Assembly: GCF_001988955.1 (NCBI RefSeq)
Contig: NZ_CP014263.1
Coordinates: 5,498,501-5,562,500, forward strand
Direction: 5' to 3'
Length of the DNA stretch: 64,000 nt
From: Spirosoma montaniterrae
GTDB lineage: Bacteria; Bacteroidota; Bacteroidia; Cytophagales; Spirosomataceae
Below the pieces are notes generated by a model that saw nothing but the letters and a program-made list of their open reading frames with translations, was not told the DNA's origin and made no database searches. How positions within the stretch are numbered: position 1 is the stretch's first letter; each line of letters opens with the position of its first letter. The position numbers and the translations under genes are program-made. Shown piece after piece: positions 45,530-54,013 of this stretch.

Positions 45530-48500
45530 TAACTTTCCTCGCCAGAATTCCCGGCTCCAGACGCGCTGAAAGGGCCATCCCCGGCTTTGTAGGGCGATAG
45601 GTAAATAAGCATGCGCTTGCTTCGGCGGTTGCTGGTAGTATGTATCGTCGTCGGTCAGAATTAGCGATTGATACGTGTCTTCAACTTTTACCGTCAAATC
45701 GGCAAAAGGCAGTTCGGGCTGCCAGTTAGGGCGTTTATCGGCTAATTGATCTTTCAGCAACGAGCCAGTTAGCCCTGCCGTAATAGGGGCGGGTAAGGGA
45801 CGAAAACGACCTTCCGATACATCGAGGGCGTATTGCAGGTACGCTTTCAGCAGATGTACTCCGGCACTGTTACCTGTATCGGTGCGTAGTTGATCGGGCC
45901 AAAGACTGGTGATAACGTATACCCGTTCGCGGGCGCGGGTCACAGCCACATTCAGGCGATTCTCGCCACCGCGTGCGTTTAAGCTCCCGAACTGCATCGT
46001 CAGCCGACCGCGTTCATCAGGCGCGTAGCCAACCGAGAAAATGATGATGTCGCGCTCGTCGCCCTGCACGTTTTCAATGTTTTTGACGAAAATACCCTCA
46101 CCCCTGGCCCCTCTCCCAGTACGGGAGAGGGGAATAGTGCTCCCGGATGGTTCACCCCTCTCCCGTACTGGGAGAGGGGCCGGGGGTGAGGGCAATAGCA
46201 AGTCCTGAATCAACTGCTGTTGTGGATAGTTGAACGTGACCACGCCGATAGAGCGTCCTGGCAACTCAACGGCAAGCTGATCGATCAATTGTAAAACGGC
46301 TTCTGCCTCCGTTAGATTCGTATTTTGCTGCCAAACTCCGCCCACGTATTGGTAGTGAATGGCGGGTTCGTGCCGGTTGATGTCGGCATAGTGGGGGAGG
46401 AGCGACAACCGATTTTGGTAAAAATGGCGATTCGAGAACGTAATCAGATCAAGTGAGCGGCTGCGGTAATGTTCGGTCAGCGAGGTTTGCGGAAACCATT
46501 GGGTAGCCAGTTCGAGCAGCGATTCTACTTCCAGTTCGGCGGGCGTATCGTCGCCCGATTCGACATCGCCTAAGCGGGTTTGATACAGATCGCTGGGCCG
46601 AAGCTGCTGGTTATCGCCCGTTACAATCACCTGTTTGCCCCGCATCATGGCCGGAACACCCTGCTCGGCAAAACACTGCGACGCTTCATCGAAAATAACC
46701 AGATCGAACAGGTCGTTGCGGAGCGGGAAAATGGCCGACACCGTTTCGGGCGAAGCCAGCCAGCATGGCACGAGCTTAAACACTTCGTCGGCATAAGCGG
46801 CTACAAGTTTGCGAACGGGCCAGATAGTACGCTTTTTGGTAGTTTGATGCAGCAGCTCGCGGTACGTTACAACGTTGTTCAGGCGATTGAACGTCAGGTT
46901 CCGGTATGTTTGCTCGCGGAGTTTCATAAGCAAAATATCGCGGCTGAAACGCTGTTTTTGGGCCATACCCGCCTGCAACATCTGTTCTGCCTGTGCCATT
47001 TTCAGCGATGAGACCGCCCGCAGTTCGGGTTTCTGCTGCTCGATATGATTAAGCCAGGCCAGCCGAAGTGAGTTCTGAAACGTAGTCACCCATTGGTCGG
47101 GACGAAAAGCTACCAGCCGTTGTACTATGCTCATCTCAACAGGAGTCAGGCTGGCTTCGATGCGGTCGTGTTCAACCAGCAAGTCAAAATCCTGCGTCAA
47201 CGACTGATACAAGGCATCAGCAAAACTATTATTGTGCCAAAGCCGCTCTAACTGACTGCCCGATAGCCATTGACCAGACATGTCGAATTGCTTGGCTACA
47301 TCCATTGCAATATTCAGCACTGCCGTAACTACCGTCTGAAACGAGCTTGCCGACAGCCACGCCGACGGGGGCAAGGTTGTAAGTAGAGGCAGCGTATCAA
47401 TGCGTTCGAGCAGTTTCCGCGCCCGCCAAATCAGCCGTAAACTCGCCGGAACGTTGGGCAGGGGCAATTCGCTCAATAACGATTCTACTTGCGGTTGCAG
47501 CGTATTGAGCTGATTTCGCTTTTCGAGCCGAACAGCCAGCGTATCAAGATCGGCTTCATTGGTGGTCAACGCATTCAGCATAGCCACCTGTTGTAGTTGC
47601 CGATAGCCCGAATTAGTTAGCCGCCACCACTGCCAGCGCACCCACGCCCCACGAGCCGCCCGCGCATCGGTAAGCAGGCTCATGAATGGCAACAATTCGG
47701 ACTGCTGTAACGACGTTTCGGGACCGGGCGAGGCTAACGCATCGTCCCACGCAGACGATAGTTTGGGTAGCTGTTCCAGCTCAATCATCAGAGCCGGGTG
47801 CCGTGCATTGGCCCGCAAAACCAGCACCACCGCCCAGAGTTCGTTGGCATCGGGTTCGTCCAGCAATCGGAGCAGAGTTACTACTTCGCTGGCGGCAAAA
47901 TTCCAGTTCATTAACCTCTGAAGCGCGATTGACTGCCCCAGTAGGGCAGCGGTTTGAGCATCGGTCTGCTGGCGCGTTTGGGCCCAGGTCGCAATGGCGT
48001 CTGTTAGCTTAGACAAATCAGCCGGGCCGAGCGTATCGAACCGCTTCCGGTCGGTCCACGGGTGTTCGGAGCCGAGCCGCTGTCGGTAAGCTGCGTAGTC
48101 GCTCAACCGGCGGGTAATGCCGTCGATGTTCGACAGTTGAAAAGCGGTATAGGTGTCCGAAACGTCAATAGTTGGGGCGTTGGGCTGGCTGGTCAGATAC
48201 AGCTCTTTGGCCGATATGCCACAGATACTTGTGTCGAACAGCGCGTCTTTGAACGTCTGAAGTTCGGCTACTATAGCATCGATTCGGCGGCTTTCGGTAT
48301 CAAAATCACGTTCGAGCAGTACGGCGTTCAGACTGTTGTTTTGTTGCCGGTAAGCGTCTATCTGCTCAATTTGCCGGGCAATTTGCGCGTACAAAGCCGG
48401 GCGGTCGTCCTGAAAATCGTGAACGAGTGCCAGAAACGATTCCATGCCAACCTGCCGTAGCCGTTCCTGCACCACGTCGAGTGCGGCCCGTTTCTGACAT

Positions 48501-49528
48501 ACCAGCAGCACGCGCTTGCCCGCAGCGGCTGCATCGGCCATGAGGTTGGCAATCAGTTGTGACTTACCTGTACCGGGTGGCCCCTGCACCGCCAGCGACT
48601 GCCCCGCCTTCACTGCCCGCAAAGTTGCTTCCTGTGATGCATCGAGGGGGAGGGGCGTGAGAATCTGTCTCTCTTTAAGTGATGAGTGATGAGCGATGAG
48701 CGATGAGTCTTCATTTCGGGGTAGCCACTCATCACTCATCGTTAATCGGTCATCGGTCAATAGCGCGTCATAATCAGGAACTAAAAACGACCCGGCTTGG
48801 GGAAAAATGCCCAGCACGGCTTCAGGATAAAGTTTTAACTCACCAGTGCGTTCGAGCTGGTCTAAGCTTCTGGCGTTTTGTTTGTCGAAAAATTGAAGTT
48901 TGTCGGCAAATAATTCCTGATTGAAATTCAGTTCGAGCGGGGTCGTTTTCAACCATTCGTACAACTGCGTTCGGAATACGAGCGGATCGTGGTCGAAATC
49001 ATCGGTCGATTTTTCGAAAACATCGTCGGGAATTGTCAGGCTGTTGAACTGTTGGTAGGCCAGCAGCAGGGTCGGATTCAGAAATGAACCCACATCACCC
49101 CGGCCTGCGAGTTTCCAGTGCCTGCCCTGTTGTACCAATTCGACCGGAAAGAACAGCAGTGGCCCGTGTACGACCGTATTATCGAGAAATTTTCCCCGCA
49201 CAAACGGCCATCCTACATACAGGTCTTCGGTGCCGCGCTCGTCTTCAATAAACCGTGCCGTGCGGTCAATGCGCCGGAGTTTACGGCTGACTTCATTACT
49301 GCGTTCCTGCCGGGCGTCGAGAACATCGCAAACCGGCACTACTGCTTTACGCCCAATCAGATCGGCAAGTATAGTGAACGACGGCTTGTTAAGCAGAAAA
49401 TCGGTTTCGTGCAGATCCAAGAACTGACCAATCGGCAAATTAGTCAGAAGCAACGACCGATTACGGCTGCTCAGATTCGTAAGCCGACGGCGGAAGGTGC
49501 GGAGAATATCTGAACCAGGATTAGTCAT
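45527..49528 (-). CDS. DUF4011-type superfamily 1 helicase
   Basis: 1333 residues. The N-terminus has the DUF4011 pattern (LRTFRRRLTNLSSRNRSLLL). The helicase core is Upf1-like: Walker A GPPGTGKSQLIANL (about 315-328), Walker B LVIFDEASQCF (about 943-953), motif III VTGDNQQLRPS, SLTEHYRSRSLDLITFSNRH, GVVTFNYPQQQ, NVQGDERDIIIFSVGYAP and LNVAVTRARERVYVIT. Several such helicases act in DNA repair or defence; the role here is unknown. Two in-frame palindromic inserts encode unusual peptides: RNEDSSLIAHHSSLKERQ before the Walker A, and LPVRERGEPSGSTIPLSRTG between motifs IV and V. It follows the TerC gene on the same strand. Confidence 0.85.
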   Translation of the reverse strand: MTNPGSDILRTFRRRLTNLSSRNRSLLLTNLPIGQFLDLHETDFLLNKPSFTILADLIGRKAVVPVCDVLDARQERSNEVSRKLRRIDRTARFIEDERGTEDLYVGWPFVRGKFLDNTVVHGPLLFFPVELVQQGRHWKLAGRGDVGSFLNPTLLLAYQQFNSLTIPDDVFEKSTDDFDHDPLVFRTQLYEWLKTTPLELNFNQELFADKLQFFDKQNARSLDQLERTGELKLYPEAVLGIFPQAGSFLVPDYDALLTDDRLTMSDEWLPRNEDSSLIAHHSSLKERQILTPLPLDASQEATLRAVKAGQSLAVQGPPGTGKSQLIANLMADAAAAGKRVLLVCQKRAALDVVQERLRQVGMESFLALVHDFQDDRPALYAQIARQIEQIDAYRQQNNSLNAVLLERDFDTESRRIDAIVAELQTFKDALFDTSICGISAKELYLTSQPNAPTIDVSDTYTAFQLSNIDGITRRLSDYAAYRQRLGSEHPWTDRKRFDTLGPADLSKLTDAIATWAQTRQQTDAQTAALLGQSIALQRLMNWNFAASEVVTLLRLLDEPDANELWAVVLVLRANARHPALMIELEQLPKLSSAWDDALASPGPETSLQQSELLPFMSLLTDARAARGAWVRWQWWRLTNSGYRQLQQVAMLNALTTNEADLDTLAVRLEKRNQLNTLQPQVESLLSELPLPNVPASLRLIWRARKLLERIDTLPLLTTLPPSAWLSASSFQTVVTAVLNIAMDVAKQFDMSGQWLSGSQLERLWHNNSFADALYQSLTQDFDLLVEHDRIEASLTPVEMSIVQRLVAFRPDQWVTTFQNSLRLAWLNHIEQQKPELRAVSSLKMAQAEQMLQAGMAQKQRFSRDILLMKLREQTYRNLTFNRLNNVVTYRELLHQTTKKRTIWPVRKLVAAYADEVFKLVPCWLASPETVSAIFPLRNDLFDLVIFDEASQCFAEQGVPAMMRGKQVIVTGDNQQLRPSDLYQTRLGDVESGDDTPAELEVESLLELATQWFPQTSLTEHYRSRSLDLITFSNRHFYQNRLSLLPHYADINRHEPAIHYQYVGGVWQQNTNLTEAEAVLQLIDQLAVELPGRSIGVVTFNYPQQQLIQDLLLPSPPAPLPVRERGEPSGSTIPLSRTGRGARGEGIFVKNIENVQGDERDIIIFSVGYAPDERGRLTMQFGSLNARGGENRLNVAVTRARERVYVITSLWPDQLRTDTGNSAGVHLLKAYLQYALDVSEGRFRPLPAPITAGLTGSLLKDQLADKRPNWQPELPFADLTVKVEDTYQSLILTDDDTYYQQPPKQAHAYLPIALQSRGWPFQRVWSREFWRGKL
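46095..46192. repeat. REP-like nested palindrome inside the helicase gene
   Basis: Arms of 38 nt (46095-46132 and 46155-46192) match as reverse complements at 37 of 38 positions, around a 22-nt spacer. Each arm contains its own palindrome (CCCCTCTCCC / GGGAGAGGGG). The G/C-rich words CCCTCACCCC...GGGGTGAGGG resemble REP-type elements common in many environmental bacteria. It is read through in frame by the helicase gene. Confidence 0.85.
48679..48758. repeat. inverted repeat inside the helicase gene
   Basis: The left arm AGTGATGAGTGATGAGCGAT plus GAGCGATGAGT (48679-48709) faces the right arm CCACTCATCACTCATCG... TCATCGGTC (48725-48758). The arms are runs of TGATGAG-like heptamers and pair imperfectly. 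The words match those of the rpsC-rplP and leuC-leuD intercistronic repeats. It is in frame within the helicase ORF and encodes a short hydrophilic insert before the Walker A motif. Confidence 0.65.
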
Positions 49529-49650
49529 GATTAACAGGATTAAACAGGATTTGACGCTTCGCTTGTTCGGAGCTATAACTAATTGATGTTGTAAATAAGC
49601 GCAGCGTCAAATCCTGTTTAATCCTGCTAATCTTAGCTAATCCTGGTTCA
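49511..49650. repeat. intercistronic inverted repeat (terC-helicase)
   Basis: Arms of about 48 nt (49511-49558 and 49603-49650) are near-perfect reverse complements around a 44-nt spacer. Core words are ACAGGATTAAACAGGATTTG and reverse complement. The outer end of one arm carries the TerC stop codon (TGA) and the other carries the helicase start region. So the element fills the entire intergenic gap and supplies the first codons (MTNPG) of the helicase. Confidence 0.8.
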
Positions 49651-50706
49651 GGCGACTTTTTTTTCCGGTATCAGGTACGACGCCAGAATGCTAACGGCCA
49701 GAATAGAAATGATGATATAGAGTGAATATACGGGTTTGAAGCCCCATTCTTCGAGCCAGTGTTCGGCCAGCATTTTCGCGCCGATATAGGTCAGCAATAC
49801 GGCTAAACCTGTTTTCAAAAAACGGAACTGGCTAATGATATTCGATAAGAAGAAGAACATCGACCGCAACCCCATGATAGCAAAAACGTTCGAGAAAAAC
49901 ACGATGTACGGGTCTTTGGTGATCGAGAAAATGGCCGGAATGGAGTCGACAGCGAAGACCAAATCCGTAAACGCCACCACGATAACAATGATGAACAAAG
50001 GCGTAACAAACAACTTCTGGTCGGTTTTTCGGCGAACGAAGAAGTTATCGGTCACATTGCGCTTATAAACGTTCAAGTATTTACTGGCAATGCGCACCAC
50101 GGGATGATTACTGGGTTCGATTTTCTCGTCTTCGTCTTTCTGAAAAAACAAGGAAATGCCTGTGTAAACCAGAAACGCCCCGAACAAATACAGAATCCAG
50201 TCGAACCGCTGAATCAGGGCCGAGCCTAAGAAAATAAACACAAACCGGAGCACAATGGCACCCAGAATTCCCCACACAAGAATCTTCTTGTAGTATCGCT
50301 CCCGAACACCGAAAGAGTTGAAAATCAGGATAAACACGAAGATATTATCAGCCGACAGCGAGTATTCGACCAAATAGCCCGTAATGTATTCGAGGGCCAT
50401 GTTATCCTGAAATCGTTGCAAACTGGCTGCAAAATCGCCGGGAATCAACCCAACGTGTCCAGCATATCGGTCGTGTACTTCCTGCAGGCGGGCAAAGTCG
50501 GTAATGCCGTGAACGAGATAGCCAAAATTTTTCAGGAAAAAATAGAAAGCGATTGACAAACCTACCCAGATAGCACTCCAGGTTGCGGCTTCTTTAAAGT
50601 GAACGATGTGGCTTTTCTGACGGGAAAACACGCCCAAATCGAGAGCCATTACTACAAGAACGAAGGCCGCAAAGGCCAGAAAAAACGTAGTTTCGCTGGT
50701 GAACAT
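49648..50706 (-). CDS. TerC-family integral membrane protein
   Basis: About 352 residues from the ATG at 50704-50706; upstream in-frame residues are not credible (Cys-rich, no ATG-proximal signal). The family pattern of seven to nine membrane helices is present, with YSLSADNIFVFILIFNSFGV and AFTDLVFAVDSIPAIFSIT, whose intramembrane acidic residues are conserved in TerC (metal-ion export or tolerance, for example manganese, in several bacteria). A cytosolic loop lies at about 190-240. It is upstream of the helicase gene on the same strand, separated by the palindrome. Confidence 0.9.
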   Translation of the reverse strand: MFTSETTFFLAFAAFVLVVMALDLGVFSRQKSHIVHFKEAATWSAIWVGLSIAFYFFLKNFGYLVHGITDFARLQEVHDRYAGHVGLIPGDFAASLQRFQDNMALEYITGYLVEYSLSADNIFVFILIFNSFGVRERYYKKILVWGILGAIVLRFVFIFLGSALIQRFDWILYLFGAFLVYTGISLFFQKDEDEKIEPSNHPVVRIASKYLNVYKRNVTDNFFVRRKTDQKLFVTPLFIIVIVVAFTDLVFAVDSIPAIFSITKDPYIVFFSNVFAIMGLRSMFFFLSNIISQFRFLKTGLAVLLTYIGAKMLAEHWLEEWGFKPVYSLYIIISILAVSILASYLIPEKKVA

Positions 50707-50815
50707 AAGCCATTGGCATAAACAGAGACATAACCCTGCTCTGCCCGAAAAGTTAATTTTAAATGGTAAAACTACTTTGAATACGCCGAAACAGCCACGT
50801 TGGTTCGGCATAGTC

Positions 50816-50846
50816 TTGGCATAGTGGTAGTTAGGCTGTAGTTTTG
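50816..50846 (+). promoter_or_regulatory. Bacteroidota-type promoter of the glycosyltransferase gene
   Basis: TTG at 50816-50818, 20 bp, then TAGTTTTG at 50839-50846. The box ends 4 bp before the ATG at 50851, so the predicted transcript starts at or next to the start codon. Confidence 0.6.
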
Positions 50847-50850
50847 GGCC

Positions 50851-51591
50851 ATGTTTAATGATAAAAAAGTGATTGTGGTAATGCCCGCTTACCGGGCAGC
50901 CCTCACACTCGAGCGTACCTACCGCGAAATTCCGTTCAATATAGTTGACGAAGTAATCTTAGTTGACGACGCCAGCCCCGACAACACCGTAGAGGTAGCA
51001 AAACAACTGGGTATCAGACATGTTATTCGACATGACCGTAACAAAGGTTATGGCGGCAATCAGAAAACCTGTTACGCCAAAGCCCTCGAACTTGGGGGCG
51101 ACATCGTGGTGATGCTCCACCCCGATTATCAGTACACGCCCCTGCTACTGACGGCCATGATTTCAATAATTGGCAACGGACTGTATCCGGTTGTGTTTGC
51201 CTCGCGTATATTGGGTAAAGGTGCGCTGAAAGGCGGGATGCCACTCTATAAATATATTGCCAACCGCTTTCTGACTTTCACACAGAATCTGCTTATGAAT
51301 CAGAAACTGTCGGAGTATCACACTGGCTACCGGGCGTTTTCGGGCGAGGTGTTACGGAGTCTAGATTTTACACACAATTCCGATGACTTCATTTTCGACA
51401 ATGAGATGATTGCACAGATTTTCTACAAAGGCTACGAAATTGCTGAAGTGACCTGCCCAACCAAATACTTTGAAGAAGCGTCGTCCATCAATTTCAAGCG
51501 CAGCAGCATTTACGGCTTAGGTGTATTGCGCACATCGGTGCTGTACTTGTTTACAAAGCTTGGGTTGATGCGCTGGAAAATTCTGAAGTAG
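50851..51591 (+). CDS. family 2 glycosyltransferase (polyprenyl-phosphate sugar transferase type)
   Basis: 246 residues. A GT-A fold like dolichol-phosphate mannosyltransferases: VIVVMPAYRAALTLERTYRE, nucleotide-sugar segment EVILVDDASPDNT, HDRNKGYGGNQKTCYAKALE, and the metal-site region VMLHPDYQY (HPD in place of DxD). YHTGYRAFSGEVL and DFIFDNEMIAQ match the acceptor/catalytic part. No membrane helix is evident, so it is probably cytosolic and peripheral. Its last 41 bp overlap the convergent polyketide synthase gene. The sugar and acceptor are unknown. Confidence 0.85.
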   Translation: MFNDKKVIVVMPAYRAALTLERTYREIPFNIVDEVILVDDASPDNTVEVAKQLGIRHVIRHDRNKGYGGNQKTCYAKALELGGDIVVMLHPDYQYTPLLLTAMISIIGNGLYPVVFASRILGKGALKGGMPLYKYIANRFLTFTQNLLMNQKLSEYHTGYRAFSGEVLRSLDFTHNSDDFIFDNEMIAQIFYKGYEIAEVTCPTKYFEEASSINFKRSSIYGLGVLRTSVLYLFTKLGLMRWKILK

Positions 51592-52768
51592 CGTAGTTAG
51601 CGTCGACCGTAACAATTTCCAGCACCATCGATTCGAGCGTTAGGCCCGGCCCAAACGCGCAACTCAAAATATTTCCCGGTACTGACGCGTTCCGGGCCGA
51701 TGTGTCTGGAGTTGTTTCTATCGCCAGCGGATCAGGTCGTAGGCTGTTCCACACGTCTTTTAGCACAAACAGCACCGTAGCCGACGACATGTTGCCATAC
51801 TGTCGCAATATGTTGTAAGCATGACGATTGTCGTATGTTGTTATGCCTAATTGCTGTTCAATAACTTCCAGAATCCGCCGACCGCCGGGGTGTAGGGCAT
51901 AATGCCCGATGCCATCGAGCGTGAGATTACACTGGTCAAGCAAACGTTCCATCAACTGACCAATGCCCTGTTGGATAAACGTGGGCACCTCGGCAGTGAG
52001 CGTCATCTCGAAGCCAAAATCGCTGACGTGCCAGGCCATAGCGTGTTTGCCTTCGGGTAACAGGTCGCAATAGAACGACCGTAACCGAAACGCCTGTTCG
52101 GGCCGGGGGCGGCTTTCGACCACTACTGCCGCCGAACCGTCGGCAAAAAGCGCGTTCGATAACAGGTGATCGGTTTCGGTTTTTTTCTGGAAATGAATCG
52201 TGCAAAGCTCAACGCACACGACCAGCACTTTGGCATCAGCATCGGCCCGCACGATGGCGTCGGCAGTTTTCAGGCCATTAAATGCGCCATAGCAACCCAT
52301 GAAATTAATAGCCAACCGCTGTGTTGTAGTGGGCAGACCGAGTGCTTCGATGATCTCGATGTCTGGCCCCGGCGCGTATAGCCCGGTACAACTCACGGTA
52401 ATCAGATGCGTAATCGTCTGGGGGTCGAGGTCAGCGTAATTGGCGAAACAATCGCGAATAGCGTCAAGGGCAAGGGGCACAGCCTCCTGCCGGTATACGC
52501 CCATCCGCTGACTCACCGTCGGGAATGGTTCCATACCCGGCGTATTCGCGTAGAAAGTATAATCTCCTTTTGGCCGAACGTAATCGGCCAGCACCGTATG
52601 CCGCTTATCGATACGGGTTTGGCGGTAAAGAGCCATCAACCGGCGGCTATCACGCTCATCGAGCTGCAACACGTCGGCCATGAATTCAGCCGCTTTCTGC
52701 TGGGTTTTTGAATAAACGGGTACGGCAGTTCCGATACTGTTGACGTAAGCACTGGGGCGACTATTCAT
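51551..52768 (-). CDS. type III polyketide synthase (chalcone synthase-like)
   Basis: 405 residues. A homodimeric ketosynthase condensing malonyl-CoA onto a CoA-linked starter. The catalytic triad is visible: Cys in INFMGCYGAFNGLKTAD, His in YALHPGGRRILE, Asn in QYGNMSSATVLFVLKD, and the C-terminal CAFGPGLTLESMVLE. Starter and product (for example alkyl-resorcinol or pyrone types) cannot be read from sequence. A UbiA-like prenyltransferase gene is transcribed divergently 117 bp away, which suggests a prenylated polyketide or quinone-like product. The C-terminus overlaps the glycosyltransferase gene by 41 bp. Confidence 0.9.
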   Translation of the reverse strand: MNSRPSAYVNSIGTAVPVYSKTQQKAAEFMADVLQLDERDSRRLMALYRQTRIDKRHTVLADYVRPKGDYTFYANTPGMEPFPTVSQRMGVYRQEAVPLALDAIRDCFANYADLDPQTITHLITVSCTGLYAPGPDIEIIEALGLPTTTQRLAINFMGCYGAFNGLKTADAIVRADADAKVLVVCVELCTIHFQKKTETDHLLSNALFADGSAAVVVESRPRPEQAFRLRSFYCDLLPEGKHAMAWHVSDFGFEMTLTAEVPTFIQQGIGQLMERLLDQCNLTLDGIGHYALHPGGRRILEVIEQQLGITTYDNRHAYNILRQYGNMSSATVLFVLKDVWNSLRPDPLAIETTPDTSARNASVPGNILSCAFGPGLTLESMVLEIVTVDANYATSEFSSASTQAL

Positions 52769-52885
52769 AGCGTAGGTAATCCGCCGAAGCAGATGTATTG
52801 GCGTATCTCCCTCACAGGGTACATCGTATAACTACAGTCTGTGCCGAAAGTTCTGTAATTTGCCGTAGCCTTACCTTATAACCAA

Positions 52886-53749
52886 ATGTCTGCTCGCGCC
52901 ATCTGGCTGCACTTACGGGTGCCGTTCTCGTTTTTTCTGCTGCCTATCTTCTGGTTTGCACTCAGTCAGTCGTCGCATATCGACCTATGGCGGGCAGTGG
53001 CAGTGCTGATTATCATACACTTGCTGTTGTATCCGGCCAGTAACGCCTACAATAGCTATTTCGACAAAGACGAAGGCCCTATCGGTGGTCTGGAAACACC
53101 TCCTCCCGTTACAAAAACGCTGTATTGGGTGTCGTGGCTGCTCGATGTGGTGGCGTTGATACTGGGCGCGTTTCTGGGCTGGCCGTTTGTTGTGTATCTG
53201 CTTGTTTATGGCTTTGTGACGAAGGCATATAGCCACCGCCATATTCGGCTGAAAAAATACCCTATACTTAGCTTTTTCCTCATTAGCGGCCTACAGGGCG
53301 GTATTACCTACGTCATGACCTACGTTGCCGTCAACGATTTGCCATTCTCGGCCATAACGCAACCCCGACTATTGTTTGGCGGGCTATTGGGTACGCTGAA
53401 TCTGATGGCTCTTTACCCCGTCACGCAGGTATACCAGCACGTCGAAGACGCTCGCCGGGGCGACCGCACGCTGAGCTTACTGCTGGGCGTTCGTGGCACG
53501 TTCGTATGTGCCATCGTAATGTTCACCCTGTCGCTGGTCGCATTTTTCGTTTACTTCAATAACCTGATTTATTTCGGATTATACGTACTACTTCTGTTGC
53601 CCGCTGTTGCTTATTTTCTGCATTGGGGCTGGCAGATCTGGTACGACAGCCAGCGGGCCAATTACCGCTCAACCATGCATATGATGTGGATTTCGGGTGT
53701 TTGTCTGAACAGTTTTTTTATTTTTTTGATTGTACTAACCCATTCGTAA
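52886..53749 (+). CDS. UbiA-like prenyltransferase family membrane protein
   Basis: 287 residues with about eight or nine membrane helices. Two Asp-rich motifs of the UbiA superfamily are recognisable in variant form: NAYNSYFDKDEGPIGGL (about 52-68) and YQHVEDARRGDRTLSLLLG (about 189-207). UbiA enzymes move polyprenyl chains onto aromatic or other acceptors in the membrane. It is divergent from the type III polyketide synthase, a suggestive partner. A related role such as digeranylgeranyl or quinone-type prenylation cannot be excluded. Confidence 0.8.
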   Translation: MSARAIWLHLRVPFSFFLLPIFWFALSQSSHIDLWRAVAVLIIIHLLLYPASNAYNSYFDKDEGPIGGLETPPPVTKTLYWVSWLLDVVALILGAFLGWPFVVYLLVYGFVTKAYSHRHIRLKKYPILSFFLISGLQGGITYVMTYVAVNDLPFSAITQPRLLFGGLLGTLNLMALYPVTQVYQHVEDARRGDRTLSLLLGVRGTFVCAIVMFTLSLVAFFVYFNNLIYFGLYVLLLLPAVAYFLHWGWQIWYDSQRANYRSTMHMMWISGVCLNSFFIFLIVLTHS

Positions 53750-53805
53750 TCAGTTTTTAGCGGTATCCTGAACGGATGGGGGTACAATTTTTTTAGGCCG
53801 AGGTC

Positions 53806-53835
53806 TTGACAAGCGACGAAAAAAGCCTAATTTTG
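53806..53835 (+). promoter_or_regulatory. promoter of the tRNA genes
   Basis: TTG at 53806-53808, 19 bp, TAATTTTG at 53828-53835: an exact -33/-7 arrangement, about 35 bp before tRNA-Gly. Confidence 0.75.
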
Positions 53836-53869
53836 CATCCACAATTCGCCACAAGGTACGGCGAACTAT

Positions 53870-53945
53870 GCGAAAGTAGCTCAGCTGGTAGAGCGCGACC
53901 TTGCCAAGGTCGAGGTCGCGGGTTCGAACCCCGTCTTTCGCTCCA
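53870..53945 (+). tRNA. tRNA-Gly (anticodon GCC)
   Basis: A complete cloverleaf. Acceptor GCGAAAG (53870-53876) pairs with CTTTCGC (53935-53941). The anticodon loop reads TTGCCAA with anticodon GCC, the T loop TTCGAAC is present, and the CCA end is encoded (53943-53945). A hairpin terminator begins 2 bp later. Confidence 0.96.
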
Positions 53946-53946
53946 C

Positions 53947-53978
53947 GAAAAAGGCACCGTTGGTCGGTGCTTTTTTCG
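53947..53978 (+). terminator. terminator after tRNA-Gly
   Basis: GCACCG (53954-53959) pairs with CGGTGC (53965-53970), flanked by CGAAAAA and TTTTTTCG. It separates tRNA-Gly from tRNA-Leu. Confidence 0.8.
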
Positions 53979-54013
53979 TACATGCTGAAACTTGGCAGCA
54001 AGCAAGGCAAATT

